64,000 nt of DNA from Bosea sp. OAE506 (GCF_040546595.1 NZ_JBEPOB010000001.1:3907001-3971000); one strand, 5' to 3'; positions 35,989 to 45,205 are shown, numbered from the stretch's first letter. The notes: generated from the letters alone by a model not told the origin. Program-made: numbers and translations.

Positions 35989-36807
35989 ATGACCCAAACC
36001 GCTGTCACCTCGTCCGCTCTCACGCGCCGGCCACTGTCGCCCCGACGTCTCAAGGACCTTTTCTCGCCCGCGGCAGTGGGCGAATGGGCGCCGACCCAAT
36101 GGCCTGAAATCGGCGGGGCCTCCCTCAGCCTGGAACCTGACGAGCGGTTTGAGGGCCAAGCCTTCCGGCAGCTCTATCGGCCGGGGGAAAGGATCGCCGT
36201 CTATATTCCGGGTTGCGCGGGCCTGCGCGTCGCTGTCGGTCAGGCACTACACATCGGCGCCTGGAAGATCTCGACCTCCCAGATCGAGGCTCGTGGCCTC
36301 GAACCGCGCTTGAAAGCGCTCGGGCGAGACCGCTACGCCTCTTGCTACCGACGGGATGGCGAGATCGTCCAGGACAAGGGGTTCGACGAATGGGTTCTGT
36401 CGACGCTGCCTGATGGTCTGAAAATATCGCCGAATGCGCCAATCGTCCTGCACGGGCGCGGCATCGAGGTGATCTTGCCGCATGACCTCGATGCGGTCGT
36501 CTTCGACCGATCGCTTCGGCAAGCGCTCGCCGACGCCGAACTCGGCAGTTGGGCCTCTTCCCCGGACGGCCTCGCACACTGCGCGTGGTTTGGCCTGTCG
36601 CCCTCGCGCTTCCGGCGCCTGACGCGCTACGACATGTGCGGTTCCACCCGGCTGTCGCTGGCCGAGGAGGTTTACCTCTTCAAGCCGCACCTGCAGGCGC
36701 AACGCCTCGTGCGCGTCGTGGAGAACGTCATCCTCGCGCACGTGATGCCCGGCATATTTTCAGGGGCAAACCTGATTTCGAAGGCCCAGCGTCAGGCTGG
36801 AACCTGA
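35989..36807 (+). CDS. hypothetical protein, last gene of the exonuclease/AAA cluster
   Basis: 272 residues, unknown. It contains a basic, Pro-rich N-terminus, a beta-rich middle ('ERIAVYIPGCAGLRVAVGQA', 'APIVLHGRGIEVILPHDLDA') and a C-terminal helical part. The Cys in 'CGSTRLS' and 'AHCAWFG' are not arranged as a known metal site. It follows the AAA+ gene by 46 bp in the same direction. Possibly an adaptor or effector of the ATPase, by position only. Confidence 0.7.
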   Translation: MTQTAVTSSALTRRPLSPRRLKDLFSPAAVGEWAPTQWPEIGGASLSLEPDERFEGQAFRQLYRPGERIAVYIPGCAGLRVAVGQALHIGAWKISTSQIEARGLEPRLKALGRDRYASCYRRDGEIVQDKGFDEWVLSTLPDGLKISPNAPIVLHGRGIEVILPHDLDAVVFDRSLRQALADAELGSWASSPDGLAHCAWFGLSPSRFRRLTRYDMCGSTRLSLAEEVYLFKPHLQAQRLVRVVENVILAHVMPGIFSGANLISKAQRQAGT

Positions 36808-37100
36808 AATGAGGCGCATTCGCGTGCCCGGCGGCAGCTCATCTGCAAAGAACGCGGCGGCTCGTGCTGCTCAATCAGATCGCGTTCGAAGAGATCGCTT
36901 CCCCGGGAGCAAAGTCGGCGCCCCCCGGTAGTGGCACACAGACTTCGCTTCCACAGGACGATATCAGCCTCCGCGCTGAATGGGGTCGTGCGCCGTAGCA
37001 TGCATCGATCGTTATAATTGAACGAGATCACTTAAGGCGGACGAAACGCGGTTCTTGCAGTCTCTAACCTGAAAAATGAGACGGCAAATCGAGTTTGAGC
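36808..37100. other. gene-free spacer
   Basis: About 290 bp between the cluster's last gene and the HTH regulator. No terminator or recognisable element seen. Confidence 0.4.
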
Positions 37101-37568
37101 ATGAGCAGGTCAGCGAAGAGGGCCAAGACGGACACAATTGATCAGTTTGGACTCGAAGCACGGGTCAAACTGATGGGCATCGTGGACGGCGACGGCTCTG
37201 CCGAGCGCTTTGCCGTACCTGACAAGGGCTACATTCGCTGGATGCGCGAGGGGCGGAAACAAACGCTTCAGGAGGTCGCGGATCGAATGGGCATCAAGCC
37301 GCAGAGCCTTGCGCAGATGGAGACAGCCGAGCCCGAGGGCAGGATCAAGATCGAGACGCTCAGGTTGGCTGCCCAGGCACTCGGTTGCACGTTCGTGTAT
37401 GCGCTCGTCCCGAACGAGATGCTCGCCCCGCGCCTGACGCCGGGGAAGATGAAGCTGATCACCGAGGAACTGGCCGAGCTTGCCCGCAGAAAGAGCGGTG
37501 ATGCACATGCCGGCCATTCTCGTCTCGATCCCCTCGTCATTTGGGAGGGCGAGAAATCTCCCTCATGA
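37101..37568 (+). CDS. XRE-family regulator, 'mobile mystery protein A'-like
   Basis: 155 residues from the ATG at 37101 (TTG 37095 in frame). The core 'GYIRWMREGRKQTLQEVADR', then 'MGIKPQSLAQMETAEPEGRI' and 'ALGCTFVYALVP', matches the helix-turn-helix family often annotated mobile mystery protein A, usually paired with a Fic-domain protein B in integrated elements. No Fic gene is present here. It lies convergent to the integrase and could regulate the island. Confidence 0.75.
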   Translation: MSRSAKRAKTDTIDQFGLEARVKLMGIVDGDGSAERFAVPDKGYIRWMREGRKQTLQEVADRMGIKPQSLAQMETAEPEGRIKIETLRLAAQALGCTFVYALVPNEMLAPRLTPGKMKLITEELAELARRKSGDAHAGHSRLDPLVIWEGEKSPS

Positions 37569-37670
37569 GCGGAGCCGAAGCTTCCTCTTCTCCTATCGCC
37601 TAGGGCGGCCATGTGTTGCGTGCTGTAGTGTTCAACGGGACGAGCCAGCCGTACGAGGCTCAGGTCTGGC

Positions 37671-39533
37671 TTACTTGAAATGCGGATACTCAATCGACTG
37701 AACCGCCTCATTCAATGAGGCGAGATCAAACCCTGAGCCATAACCGCTCGTCGTGTCACCGAGATGGTGTCCCAAGACGGCCTGGGCAACGGGGTACGTG
37801 GCCCGCTTGCGAAGCTCATCGACGGCCCTATGCCGGAAGCTGTGAAACGTTTTGTCTCGATCTGTCGTCACGAACTCCCGCGCGTAGCGGCCCCACCATT
37901 TGCTGAAATAGTGGGTGGTCTTGCCCTCATACTCACGCAACTCCGGGAACAGCCGCAGCACGCTGCACTTCTTTTGTCCCTCGGCGTAGGAGAGCAGCCC
38001 CATCCCGATCAGCACCCGGTGGATCGGCACCCGCCGGCGCGATGACTTGGTTTTGCGGCTCGTGCTTTGTCCGGGTGTGTCGTCGATCTCTCGCATATCA
38101 AAGTAGGCGATGCCATTTTCGCTCTTGATGTCGACCAACCGGAGCTGGCCGATTTCCTCCAGGCGTGCACCAGAAAACAGGCTGATCAGCGGAAGCCACT
38201 TCTGAGCCTCGCCACCGCCCGCATCATAGCGTTGGCCATCGGCGTAAACAGGGGACGCCAGAAGCCTTTCCAAGTCGCCATCGCCATAGGGCTTGCGGGT
38301 CGAGACCTCGCCCTCCTTGAGAGCGAACTTCATCCCCTCACAGGGATTGGTCTCGATCTCTCCGTTGCGCACAGCCACGGCCAAAACAGCGGAGATGGCA
38401 CCAATCGCCTTGTCGTTGATGGTTGCACGCGACAGAACCGGCTGGCTTTCTGACGCAGCCCAGCTGTGGAGTTCCCAGAAGGGTCGCCCGGCCATGTCTT
38501 TCGGAATCTGTCGGGGACATCCGGTCAGCGCATCGCGATATGCACGGACATGCTTCTTCGAGATCACTGAGAGCGGGATATCGCCGTTGATGTCGATGAA
38601 TCGATCGACGTAGAGCCGATAAGCCTCCGCCGTGCGGGCCGACGGCTTCCGCTCCGTTTTCCAAGTTTGGTAGGCCTCGACCAACCTCAAACCCGGCTCT
38701 GCTTCCATGACAACCGGCGGCGGCGCTCGCGGCGGGGTCGGCAAAGCATCCCCATTCATTCGATCGAGCACGGCCTGGTGGCCCCTGATGCCGGCGCGTA
38801 TGACTTCGAGAGCCAGAAGCCTGCGGTCCGGGTGACCATGCGGCAGATCGACGCCTATCTCAGCGAGAACGGCTTCGACCGCGCTTTCTCCGATCACGGC
38901 TGCGAGGTCGTTCCTGACAGAGCGTGCTTGATCGATCGGCAGTCCTTCTCTGGTCAGGCTCTCCAGCGATGGCACTTTCCTGGCGCCGTCGAAGTCGTAT
39001 GTGTCGACCTGACGGACATGCGCCTTCAGATGGTCTAACTCGCGCAGATGGGCTTCCCGCTTCGCGGCGTGGAGGCTGACAGGTTCATCACCCGCTGCCA
39101 TATCGCCGTAGACGATTTCGGTCAGGTCAGATGGGCGGTCCTGCAGAGTCTCCTCGTCATCCGAGGCCAGGATTCGATAATAGACGTCATCCGCTAGTTG
39201 TCGGATCGTCTCCTGGGACAGAGCCTGAAGGCGTGTGGCAGCAGGCGGACGCCCGCGCTTGCGTGAAAACGTTGCCTTCGCGAAATCAATCAGGCGCTCG
39301 ACCTGAGGATGGACTTCAAGCCACCGCTGGCGCGCGAGCGACAGGTCGCTGGTTGCCAAGGAGACCTTGATCACGGGCCGGCCACCCAACTTGCGCCGCT
39401 CGGTCGACCACGAGAGCTGCAGATCTCCCGAAACCGATTTAGCCAGTCCGTTGGCCAGGTGGCGAACATAGCTGAAGCCCCCTTCCGGGCGCTTCACCAA
39501 ATAGATCATGCCTGAGGTTGAAGACCGTCCCAT
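37671..39533 (-). CDS. site-specific tyrosine recombinase (island integrase)
   Basis: 620 residues from the ATG at 39533 (AGGG five to six bases upstream; GTG 39551 and ATG 39509 are alternatives). Long N-terminal arm and core-binding region ('QTWKTERKPSARTAEAYRLY') are followed by the catalytic domain: Arg in 'LFSGARLEEIGQLRL', His/Arg in 'FHSFRHRAVDELRK', and 'VLGHHLGDTTSGYGSG' with the second His and Tyr nucleophile. All catalytic residues appear present. It lies 120 bp from the 3' end of tRNA-Glu, so it probably inserts the island there. Three 12-bp direct repeats upstream may be its arm-binding sites. Confidence 0.9.
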   Translation of the reverse strand: MGRSSTSGMIYLVKRPEGGFSYVRHLANGLAKSVSGDLQLSWSTERRKLGGRPVIKVSLATSDLSLARQRWLEVHPQVERLIDFAKATFSRKRGRPPAATRLQALSQETIRQLADDVYYRILASDDEETLQDRPSDLTEIVYGDMAAGDEPVSLHAAKREAHLRELDHLKAHVRQVDTYDFDGARKVPSLESLTREGLPIDQARSVRNDLAAVIGESAVEAVLAEIGVDLPHGHPDRRLLALEVIRAGIRGHQAVLDRMNGDALPTPPRAPPPVVMEAEPGLRLVEAYQTWKTERKPSARTAEAYRLYVDRFIDINGDIPLSVISKKHVRAYRDALTGCPRQIPKDMAGRPFWELHSWAASESQPVLSRATINDKAIGAISAVLAVAVRNGEIETNPCEGMKFALKEGEVSTRKPYGDGDLERLLASPVYADGQRYDAGGGEAQKWLPLISLFSGARLEEIGQLRLVDIKSENGIAYFDMREIDDTPGQSTSRKTKSSRRRVPIHRVLIGMGLLSYAEGQKKCSVLRLFPELREYEGKTTHYFSKWWGRYAREFVTTDRDKTFHSFRHRAVDELRKRATYPVAQAVLGHHLGDTTSGYGSGFDLASLNEAVQSIEYPHFK

Positions 39534-39552
39534 CAGCGCCCTGCTCGGCACT

Positions 39553-39588
39553 GATTCATACCAGGATTCATACCAAGAATCCTACCAG
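39553..39588. repeat. three tandem 12-bp direct repeats between integrase and tRNA
   Basis: gattcataccag, gattcataccaa and gaatcctaccag follow each other without a gap. The first two differ at one position and the third is more diverged. They lie just upstream of the integrase start and beside the presumed attachment site, where arm-type integrase or excisionase sites occur. Confidence 0.7.
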
Positions 39589-39651
39589 AGCCGCCCGAGC
39601 CCTAGTTTCTATCAATGATTTTGTTGAGAATCAACAACTTAGCCACATGAG

Positions 39652-39726
39652 TGGCGCGACCTACGGGAGTCGAACCCGTCTCCCCAGCGTGAAAGGCTGG
39701 TGTCCTAACCGATAGACGAAGGTCGC
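39652..39726 (-). tRNA. tRNA-Glu (anticodon TTC)
   Basis: 75 bases read right to left. Acceptor gcgacct/aggtcgc, D-arm with ggtta, anticodon arm ccagc-ctttcac-gctgg (anticodon TTC), T-arm acggg-ttcgact-cccgt, discriminator G and an encoded CCA end (39654-39652). All stems pair. The 3' end points to the integrase, marking an insertion site. Confidence 0.95.
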
Positions 39727-39884
39727 GGGCTTCCGAACCGCGGGCGGTCCGTGTCGAAGCGGGGCGAGGTATAGTGGCAGGCTCAGCGCTCCGCAAGCGT
39801 GCGTTTGGGCTTTTCCCGCGACACGGCTGCGACATGCAGCCTCCCGTCAGGGGAAGCGGGCGTCGGAGGTCAGGACGCGATGGA

Positions 39885-41687
39885 TCAGACGGGTTTCGCG
39901 AGGTCGAGAACGCGCAGTTCCGCCGTCTCCCGTCCGCCCCAGCGATTCAGCGTCAGCGTCGCGGCGAGATGGACGCTCTCGCCGCGCGCCGCCAGCAGCG
40001 CGCGCCCGAGCGGCTCCTGTGCGCAGCGGAAGGCCACGCCGCCGACGCTGGCGCCGTCGCCGCCCTTCAGCTTGACGCGGACATGGCCGCCGCTGCCGAT
40101 CTCGACCGCATCGGTCAGCCTGTGGGCCGGGAAGACGAAGACGGGCTCGGGGCTGCCCTGGCCGAAGGGGCCGGCGCGCTCGATCTCGGTGAGGAGCCGC
40201 GGCGTCGCGCCACCGGCGCTCAACGCCGCATCGACGAAGAGCGCCTCCGCATCGCCAGCGGCCTCAACCTCGGCGGAGAGACGCTCGGTGAGGAAGGCGT
40301 GGAAGCCATCGCCCTGCCCCGGCGCCAGCGTGACGCCGGCCGCCATGGCATGACCGCCGCCCTTGACCGCAAGCCCGGCCTCGACGGCGGCACGCACCGC
40401 GCGGCCGAGATCGACACCGGCGATCGACCGGCCCGACCCGGTGGCGCCGCCCTCGCCGTTCAGGGCGAGCGCGAAGGCCGGCTTGCGGAAGCGCTCCTTC
40501 AGCCGTGCTGCGACCAGGCCGACGATGCCGGGGTGCCAGTCCGGCGAGCTTGCCAGCAGCACCGCCGCAGCGGGATCGCGCATCAGCGCATGGTCGGCCT
40601 GCGAGATCGCCTCGATCACGGCCTGGCGCTCGATCTCCTGCCGTTCCTGGTTCAGCCGGTTGAGTTCGGCCGCGATGGTGCGGGCCTCGATCTCGTCGGC
40701 GGTCAGCAGCAGGCGGGCGCCGAGCCCCGCATCGCCGATGCGGCCGCCGGCATTGATGCGCGGGCCGAGCAGGAAGCCGAGATGCCAGGGCTGGACCGGC
40801 CCGTCGAGCCCGGCGACGTCCATCAGTGCAGCCAGTCCCGGCCGGGCCCGCCCGCGCAGGATGGCAAGCCCCTGGCGCACGAAGGCGCGGTTCAGCCCCT
40901 GCAGTGGCACGACGTCCGCGACCGTCGCCAGCGCGACGAGGTCGAGCGCGGCGAGCAGATCGGGCTCGCCCCCGCGCGACGCCCAGGCGCCCCTGCGGCG
41001 CAGTTCGGCCCGCGTCGCCACCAGCGCCAGGAAGACGACGCCGGCGGCGCAGAGATGGCCGAGCCCCGAGAGATCGTCCTGCCGATTTGGATTGACCAGC
41101 GCCTCGACCTCCGGGAGCCGCTCCGGCGCCTGGTGATGGTCGAGCACCACGACATCGAGGCCGAGCCGCCTCGCCTCCGCCAGAGGCTCATGGCTGGTCG
41201 TGCCGCAATCGACGGTGACCAGCAGCGTCGCCCCCTTGGCGGCGAGCTGGCGGATGGCGTCGCTGTTGGGGCCATAGCCCTCGATCAGCCGATCGGGAAT
41301 ATGGATGCGCGGGCGTGCACCGCCCGCCGTCAGGAAGCCTGCCAGCAGGGCCGCCGAACAGGCGCCATCGACATCGTAATCGCCGAAGATCGCGACACGC
41401 TCGCCGCTTTCGACCGCGCGGGCGAGCCGCGCGGCGGCGGAGCCCATGTCGATCAGCGTTCCCGGATCGGGCAGCAAGTCGCGCAGCTTGGGCTCGAGAA
41501 AGGATTGCGCCTCGCTGGGCTCGACCCCGCGCCCCGCCAGGAGGCGCGCCAGGATGTCGGGAATACCCTCGACCTGCGCCAGCGCCTCGGCCCGGCCGAG
41601 GCCGGCGGCGTCGAGCCGGTCGCGCCAGGGCCGGCCCAGCGCGGAACGGGTGACGCCGAGAAAGGCACGCGGGGCGATGAGACTCAT
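39885..41687 (-). CDS. recJ: single-stranded-DNA-specific exonuclease RecJ
   Basis: 600 residues. The DHH-family motifs are present: 'FGDYDVDGACSAALLA' at about 101-116, 'TVDCGTTSHEPL' at about 158-169 and 'VVLDHHQAPE' at about 181-190; the DHHA1 segment 'AVEAGLAVKGGGHAMAAGVT' is further on. RecJ is a 5'-3' single-strand exonuclease acting in recombinational and mismatch repair. Slightly longer than E. coli RecJ (577). It is the first core gene after the tRNA. Confidence 0.95.
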   Translation of the reverse strand: MSLIAPRAFLGVTRSALGRPWRDRLDAAGLGRAEALAQVEGIPDILARLLAGRGVEPSEAQSFLEPKLRDLLPDPGTLIDMGSAAARLARAVESGERVAIFGDYDVDGACSAALLAGFLTAGGARPRIHIPDRLIEGYGPNSDAIRQLAAKGATLLVTVDCGTTSHEPLAEARRLGLDVVVLDHHQAPERLPEVEALVNPNRQDDLSGLGHLCAAGVVFLALVATRAELRRRGAWASRGGEPDLLAALDLVALATVADVVPLQGLNRAFVRQGLAILRGRARPGLAALMDVAGLDGPVQPWHLGFLLGPRINAGGRIGDAGLGARLLLTADEIEARTIAAELNRLNQERQEIERQAVIEAISQADHALMRDPAAAVLLASSPDWHPGIVGLVAARLKERFRKPAFALALNGEGGATGSGRSIAGVDLGRAVRAAVEAGLAVKGGGHAMAAGVTLAPGQGDGFHAFLTERLSAEVEAAGDAEALFVDAALSAGGATPRLLTEIERAGPFGQGSPEPVFVFPAHRLTDAVEIGSGGHVRVKLKGGDGASVGGVAFRCAQEPLGRALLAARGESVHLAATLTLNRWGGRETAELRVLDLAKPV

Positions 41688-41769
41688 GGGCGCAGGGCGT
41701 CGCGCAGGCGGGCGCTTTCGTCAACCTTGTCGCGCGAACCCGCGCGAGTGAGCGCTCCGGTGCGCCCGG

Positions 41770-42213
41770 TCAGGCCGCCTTTGCGCGGACGAGCTCAAGC
41801 GCCGCGTGGACGGCCACGCCATATCCCCAGGCCCCGAGCCCGGCGATGATCGCGGTGGCCACCAGGGAGACATAGGAGCGGTGGTAGATCGGCTCGCGAC
41901 GGTGGATGTTGGTGATGTGGAGCTCGATGACCGGGCCCGGGAACATCTTGAGCGCGTCGAGGATCGCCATCGAGGTGAAGGTGAAGGCGGCCGGGTTGAT
42001 CACGATGGCGCAGCCCTCGTCGATGGCCTCATGGATCCAGTCGATCAGCTCGTATTCCCGATTGGACTGGCGAAAGGCGACGAGACAGTCGCCAGCCGCT
42101 TCCCGGCACATCGCCTCGACCTCGGCAAGCGTCGTGCTGCCATAGAGATGCGGCTCGCGCGTGCCAAGGCGGTTCAGGTTCGGGCCGTTGAGGACGTAGA
42201 TCGGCTTGGTCAC
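41770..42213 (-). CDS. aroQ: type II 3-dehydroquinate dehydratase
   Basis: 147 residues, the usual AroQ size. '[21 protein letters not shown]' (family signature; the Tyr is catalytic), '[16 protein letters not shown]', '[17 protein letters not shown]' and '[20 protein letters not shown]' (active-site His) are all present. It dehydrates 3-dehydroquinate in the shikimate pathway. In several alphaproteobacteria aroQ sits near accBC; here it follows a TRAP transporter operon 36 bp downstream of dctM and may be transcribed with it. Confidence 0.95.
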   Translation of the reverse strand: MTKPIYVLNGPNLNRLGTREPHLYGSTTLAEVEAMCREAAGDCLVAFRQSNREYELIDWIHEAIDEGCAIVINPAAFTFTSMAILDALKMFPGPVIELHITNIHRREPIYHRSYVSLVATAIIAGLGAWGYGVAVHAALELVRAKAA

Positions 42214-42249
42214 GCGTCACCTGTGAAAAAGGGGAGAGGGCTTCGCCGC

Positions 42250-43545
42250 TCAGCCCGGATAGCCCATCAGGCGCGGCAGCCAGAGGACGAGGCCGGGCAA
42301 GAACGTGATCACCGCCAGTGCGGCGACCATTGCGGCGAGAAACGGCATGCATTCCCGCACGATGTCGCGCAGCGGCACGCCGGTGATGGTGTTCATGATG
42401 AACAGCAGCAGCCCATAGGGCGGCGTGATCAGCCCGAGCATGATGTTGACCACCACCACGACGCCGAAATGGACCATGTCGATGCCGAGCGCCTTGGCGG
42501 TCGGGATGAACACCGGCACCACGATCAGCAGGATGGCGGTGCCTTCCAGCAGGCAGCCGAGAACCAACAGCACCGCGTTCACGAGCAGCAGGAACCCGAT
42601 CGGCGTGAGGTTCCAGCCCGAGAGCAGGACCTTTAGGCTTTCGGGAATGTTCTCGATCGTGACGACGTAATTGAAGACCAGCGCGCCCGCGATGAGCATG
42701 CCGATGGAGGCCGTGGTGCGGGCGCTGTAGGCGAGCGAGGTGTAGAAATCGCGCAGCGAGACGCTGCGATAGAGCACGACGGAGATCGCCAGCGCATAGG
42801 CTGCGGCGACGGCGGCTGCCTCGGTCGGCGTCGTGGCGCCGCCATAGATGCCGCCGAGCAGGACGACCGGCATCAGCAGCGCCGGAAGGGCACGCCAGGT
42901 GATGCCCGGCCATTCACGCAGCGGTATCGGCGGCTCGACGGGGAAGTTTCGTGCCTTGGCGGTGTAGCCGACGATTCCCATCTGGACGCCGGCCATCAGC
43001 AGCCCGGGGATGACGCCACCCAGGAAGAGGAAGCCGATCGACGCGTCGGAGACGAGCGCATAGAGCACCATCGGGATCGAGGGCGGGATGATCGGCCCGA
43101 TCACCGAGGATACCGCCGTCAGCGCCGCGGCGAAGCTCGCCGGGTACTTGCCGTCCTTGGTCATCATCGCCTGCATCATGCGCCCGGTGCCGGCGGCATC
43201 GGCAATCGCCGAGCCCGACATGCCGGCGAAGATGACGCTCTGGACGATGTTGACCTGGGCGAGACCGCCGCGGAAGCGCCCGACCAGCGCATCGCAGAAG
43301 CGCAGCAGCCGCTCCGTCATCGAGCCGATGTTCATCAGCTCAGCGGCGAGGATGAAGAGCGGCACGGCGAGGATGACGTAGTTGGTGTACATGCCGTTGA
43401 GCAGTTGCTCGGCGGCGATGCTGAGGTCCTGGCCCGTCAGCAGCAGGTAGAAGACCGAGCCCGCAATCATCGCGTGGCCGATCGGCAGGCCGAGCAGCGA
43501 CAGTGTGACGATCGCCAGGATGCAGAGCGAAAACGGGCTCGTCAT
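42250..43545 (-). CDS. dctM: TRAP transporter large permease (DctM type)
   Basis: 431 residues with about a dozen hydrophobic segments. 'GLPIGHAMIAGSVFYLL' near the N-terminus, 'SGSAIADAAGTGRMM', 'AALTAVSSVIGPIIPPSIPM' and 'ITPPYGLLLFIMNTITGVPL' are typical DctM signatures. It forms the transmembrane channel for sodium-coupled uptake of a carboxylate-type substrate. The start overlaps the DctQ stop by ATGA. Substrate unknown. Confidence 0.93.
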   Translation of the reverse strand: MTSPFSLCILAIVTLSLLGLPIGHAMIAGSVFYLLLTGQDLSIAAEQLLNGMYTNYVILAVPLFILAAELMNIGSMTERLLRFCDALVGRFRGGLAQVNIVQSVIFAGMSGSAIADAAGTGRMMQAMMTKDGKYPASFAAALTAVSSVIGPIIPPSIPMVLYALVSDASIGFLFLGGVIPGLLMAGVQMGIVGYTAKARNFPVEPPIPLREWPGITWRALPALLMPVVLLGGIYGGATTPTEAAAVAAAYALAISVVLYRSVSLRDFYTSLAYSARTTASIGMLIAGALVFNYVVTIENIPESLKVLLSGWNLTPIGFLLLVNAVLLVLGCLLEGTAILLIVVPVFIPTAKALGIDMVHFGVVVVVNIMLGLITPPYGLLLFIMNTITGVPLRDIVRECMPFLAAMVAALAVITFLPGLVLWLPRLMGYPG

Positions 43546-44060
43546 ATCCCCGAGCCAGCCTTGGTGGGATCGAAGGCTTCGGGCGCGCGGCCGCGCAGAG
43601 CCTGCCAGCCGAGCCAGAGGTAGCGGGCGATCGCAGCGACGGCGAAGACCAGATAGATCGAATAGACCCAGTTGAACGGCAGCTTGAGATAGGCTGTCCG
43701 CTCGACCTTCATGAAGGTGACGTAGTCGGCCATCGCCGGCAGGGAGAGGGTGTAGAGAACGACCAGCGCGGTGGCGGTGACGACGGCCATGATGCGGCGC
43801 GTCCGTGGGCCCGCCGAGCCATAGAGGATGTCGAAGCGGATCTCGTCGCTCTCGCGCGTGACGAAGGCGGCCCCGAACAGCACGATCCAGAGCCAGAGGA
43901 TGACGCTGATCTCATGCGTCCATCCGATCGGGAGGTTGAGCAGGTATCGGAAGACGATCTGGAGGATGAACACGGCGAACATCGCGCCGAGCATCGCCAC
44001 CAGCACATTCTCCGCCCGGCGGGCGAGCCACCCGCCGAGCGCCCGGAGCTGATCCGTCAA
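43542..44060 (-). CDS. dctQ: TRAP transporter small permease (DctQ type)
   Basis: 172 residues with four hydrophobic helices, as in DctQ. 'RAENVLVAMLGAMFAVFILQ' and 'IGWTHEISVILWLWIVLFGA' are typical. It starts with TTG at 44060 preceded by GGAGGG, and overlaps dctM by four bases. With dctM and dctP it forms a tripartite importer. Confidence 0.88.
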   Translation of the reverse strand: MTDQLRALGGWLARRAENVLVAMLGAMFAVFILQIVFRYLLNLPIGWTHEISVILWLWIVLFGAAFVTRESDEIRFDILYGSAGPRTRRIMAVVTATALVVLYTLSLPAMADYVTFMKVERTAYLKLPFNWVYSIYLVFAVAAIARYLWLGWQALRGRAPEAFDPTKAGSGI

Positions 44061-44094
44061 GGCCGCTGCCCTCCCCGTCGCCTGTGCCTGAGCG

Positions 44095-45084
44095 TCAGAG
44101 CGCGTTGATCTTGTCGATCATGCCGGGCTTCCAGCTCTTGGCGAGGTCGGAGGCGAGATACTTCTTCTGGGCGAAGTCGCGGAAGGCGGCGACGTCGGGT
44201 GCATAGACCTCGAGACCCTGCTTCTTGAAGAAGTCGACGAGCTCCTTCTCCTTGTCGAGATGCTGCTGGGCGCTCCAGTCGATCGCGGCATCAGCGGCGG
44301 CCTGGAAGGCGGCCTGCTTCTGCGGGGACATCGCCTTCCAGACCCGGTCGGTGACGCAGAGCAGGTCGAAGCCGACGAGATGCGAGGTCAGCACGATCTG
44401 CGAGGAGACCTCGTAGAACTTCATGTTCTGGACGTTGGGCAGGGGATTGTCCTGCCCGTCGATCGCGCCGCTCTGCAGGCCGGTATAGACCTCCGCATAG
44501 GCCATCGGCGTCGGGTTGGCGCCGAGCGACTGACCCAGGAACTGCCAGGCATCGCCACCGGGCATGCGCAGCTTGACGCCGGCCAGGTCCGCCGGGGTCG
44601 TGATCTTCTTCTTGGGCTTGAGACCGACCTGGCGCGCGCCGAAATAGGTCGGGCCAAGGATCTTGATGTTGAGCTTGTCCTCGGCAACCTTCTTCAGCTC
44701 GGCCCCGACGTCGCTGGCGAACATCTTCTTCAGGTGGGCGGCGTCGCGGAACAGATAGGCCGAGGTCACGATCGACCATTCCGGAATCTGGTTCGAGATG
44801 TCCTGCGGCGCAATGTTGCCCATCTCGAGGTTGTTGCGCTGCATGGCGACCAGCTCGGTGCCCTGCTTGAACAGGTTCCCGCCGTAGTAGGGCTGGAGCG
44901 TGAAGTCGTCTTTGATCGCCTCGCCGAAGCGCTTCATCATCTCGGCGCGGATATCCTGCTCGGAGAAGACTGCCGAGAAGCGCAGATTGGGTTTGGCCTG
45001 GGCGAAGGCGCCGCCGGCGAAGCCGGACGTGGCGAGGGCTGCACCGCCGGCCAGCAAGGCCCGCCTGTCGATCGAAAGAGCCAT
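44095..45084 (-). CDS. dctP: TRAP transporter substrate-binding protein (DctP type)
   Basis: 329 residues. A twin-arginine-like signal 'SIDRRALLAGGAALATSGFA' leads to the periplasm. 'GVKLRMPGGDAWQFLGQSLG' contains the conserved Arg that binds the substrate carboxylate, then 'PMAYAEVYTGLQSGAIDGQD' is the DctP signature. A strong GGGGAGG precedes the ATG. First gene of the dctPQM operon, divergent from a GntR/FCD regulator that probably controls it. Confidence 0.93.
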   Translation of the reverse strand: MALSIDRRALLAGGAALATSGFAGGAFAQAKPNLRFSAVFSEQDIRAEMMKRFGEAIKDDFTLQPYYGGNLFKQGTELVAMQRNNLEMGNIAPQDISNQIPEWSIVTSAYLFRDAAHLKKMFASDVGAELKKVAEDKLNIKILGPTYFGARQVGLKPKKKITTPADLAGVKLRMPGGDAWQFLGQSLGANPTPMAYAEVYTGLQSGAIDGQDNPLPNVQNMKFYEVSSQIVLTSHLVGFDLLCVTDRVWKAMSPQKQAAFQAAADAAIDWSAQQHLDKEKELVDFFKKQGLEVYAPDVAAFRDFAQKKYLASDLAKSWKPGMIDKINAL

Positions 45085-45175
45085 GAGAAACCTCCCCTGA
45101 GAGCGGATTGTGACGCCGCCTTATGGTCCGCACTATCGCCAAGGCAGATGCGCGACGCAACATCGATTTCTCGTT

Positions 45176-45205
45176 TCATATGAGATTTTCGATTTCGCCA
45201 TATGG
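45176..45205. promoter_or_regulatory. paired ATATG palindromes, possible GntR operator
   Basis: tcatatga (45176-45183) and ccatatgg (45198-45205) are perfect 8-bp palindromes spaced two helical turns apart (22 bp centre to centre) in the dctP-gntR divergent spacer. They are reasonable binding sites for the FCD-family regulator. Confidence 0.45.

Larger units (their letters stand above)
6093..39651. mobile_element. genomic island(s) ending at tRNA-Glu; left boundary uncertain
   Basis: The right end is well placed: an intact integrase (37671-39533) lies beside the 3' end of tRNA-Glu (39652). Everything to its left down to a second, truncated integrase at 6.1 kb is defence genes, IS fragments and unknown genes, with frequent frameshifts. 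I did not find the second copy of the tRNA 3' end that would mark the other attachment site, so the left boundary may be outside the window, and the region may be several nested insertions. Confidence 0.5.

Noticed and set aside
37101..37568. Toxin-antitoxin pair with a Fic protein
   Set aside because: The regulator resembles mobile mystery protein A, but no Fic-domain partner gene is found on either side.
39774..41849. 691-codon open frame opposite recJ
   Set aside because: Antisense shadow of recJ; the minus strand has all DHH motifs.
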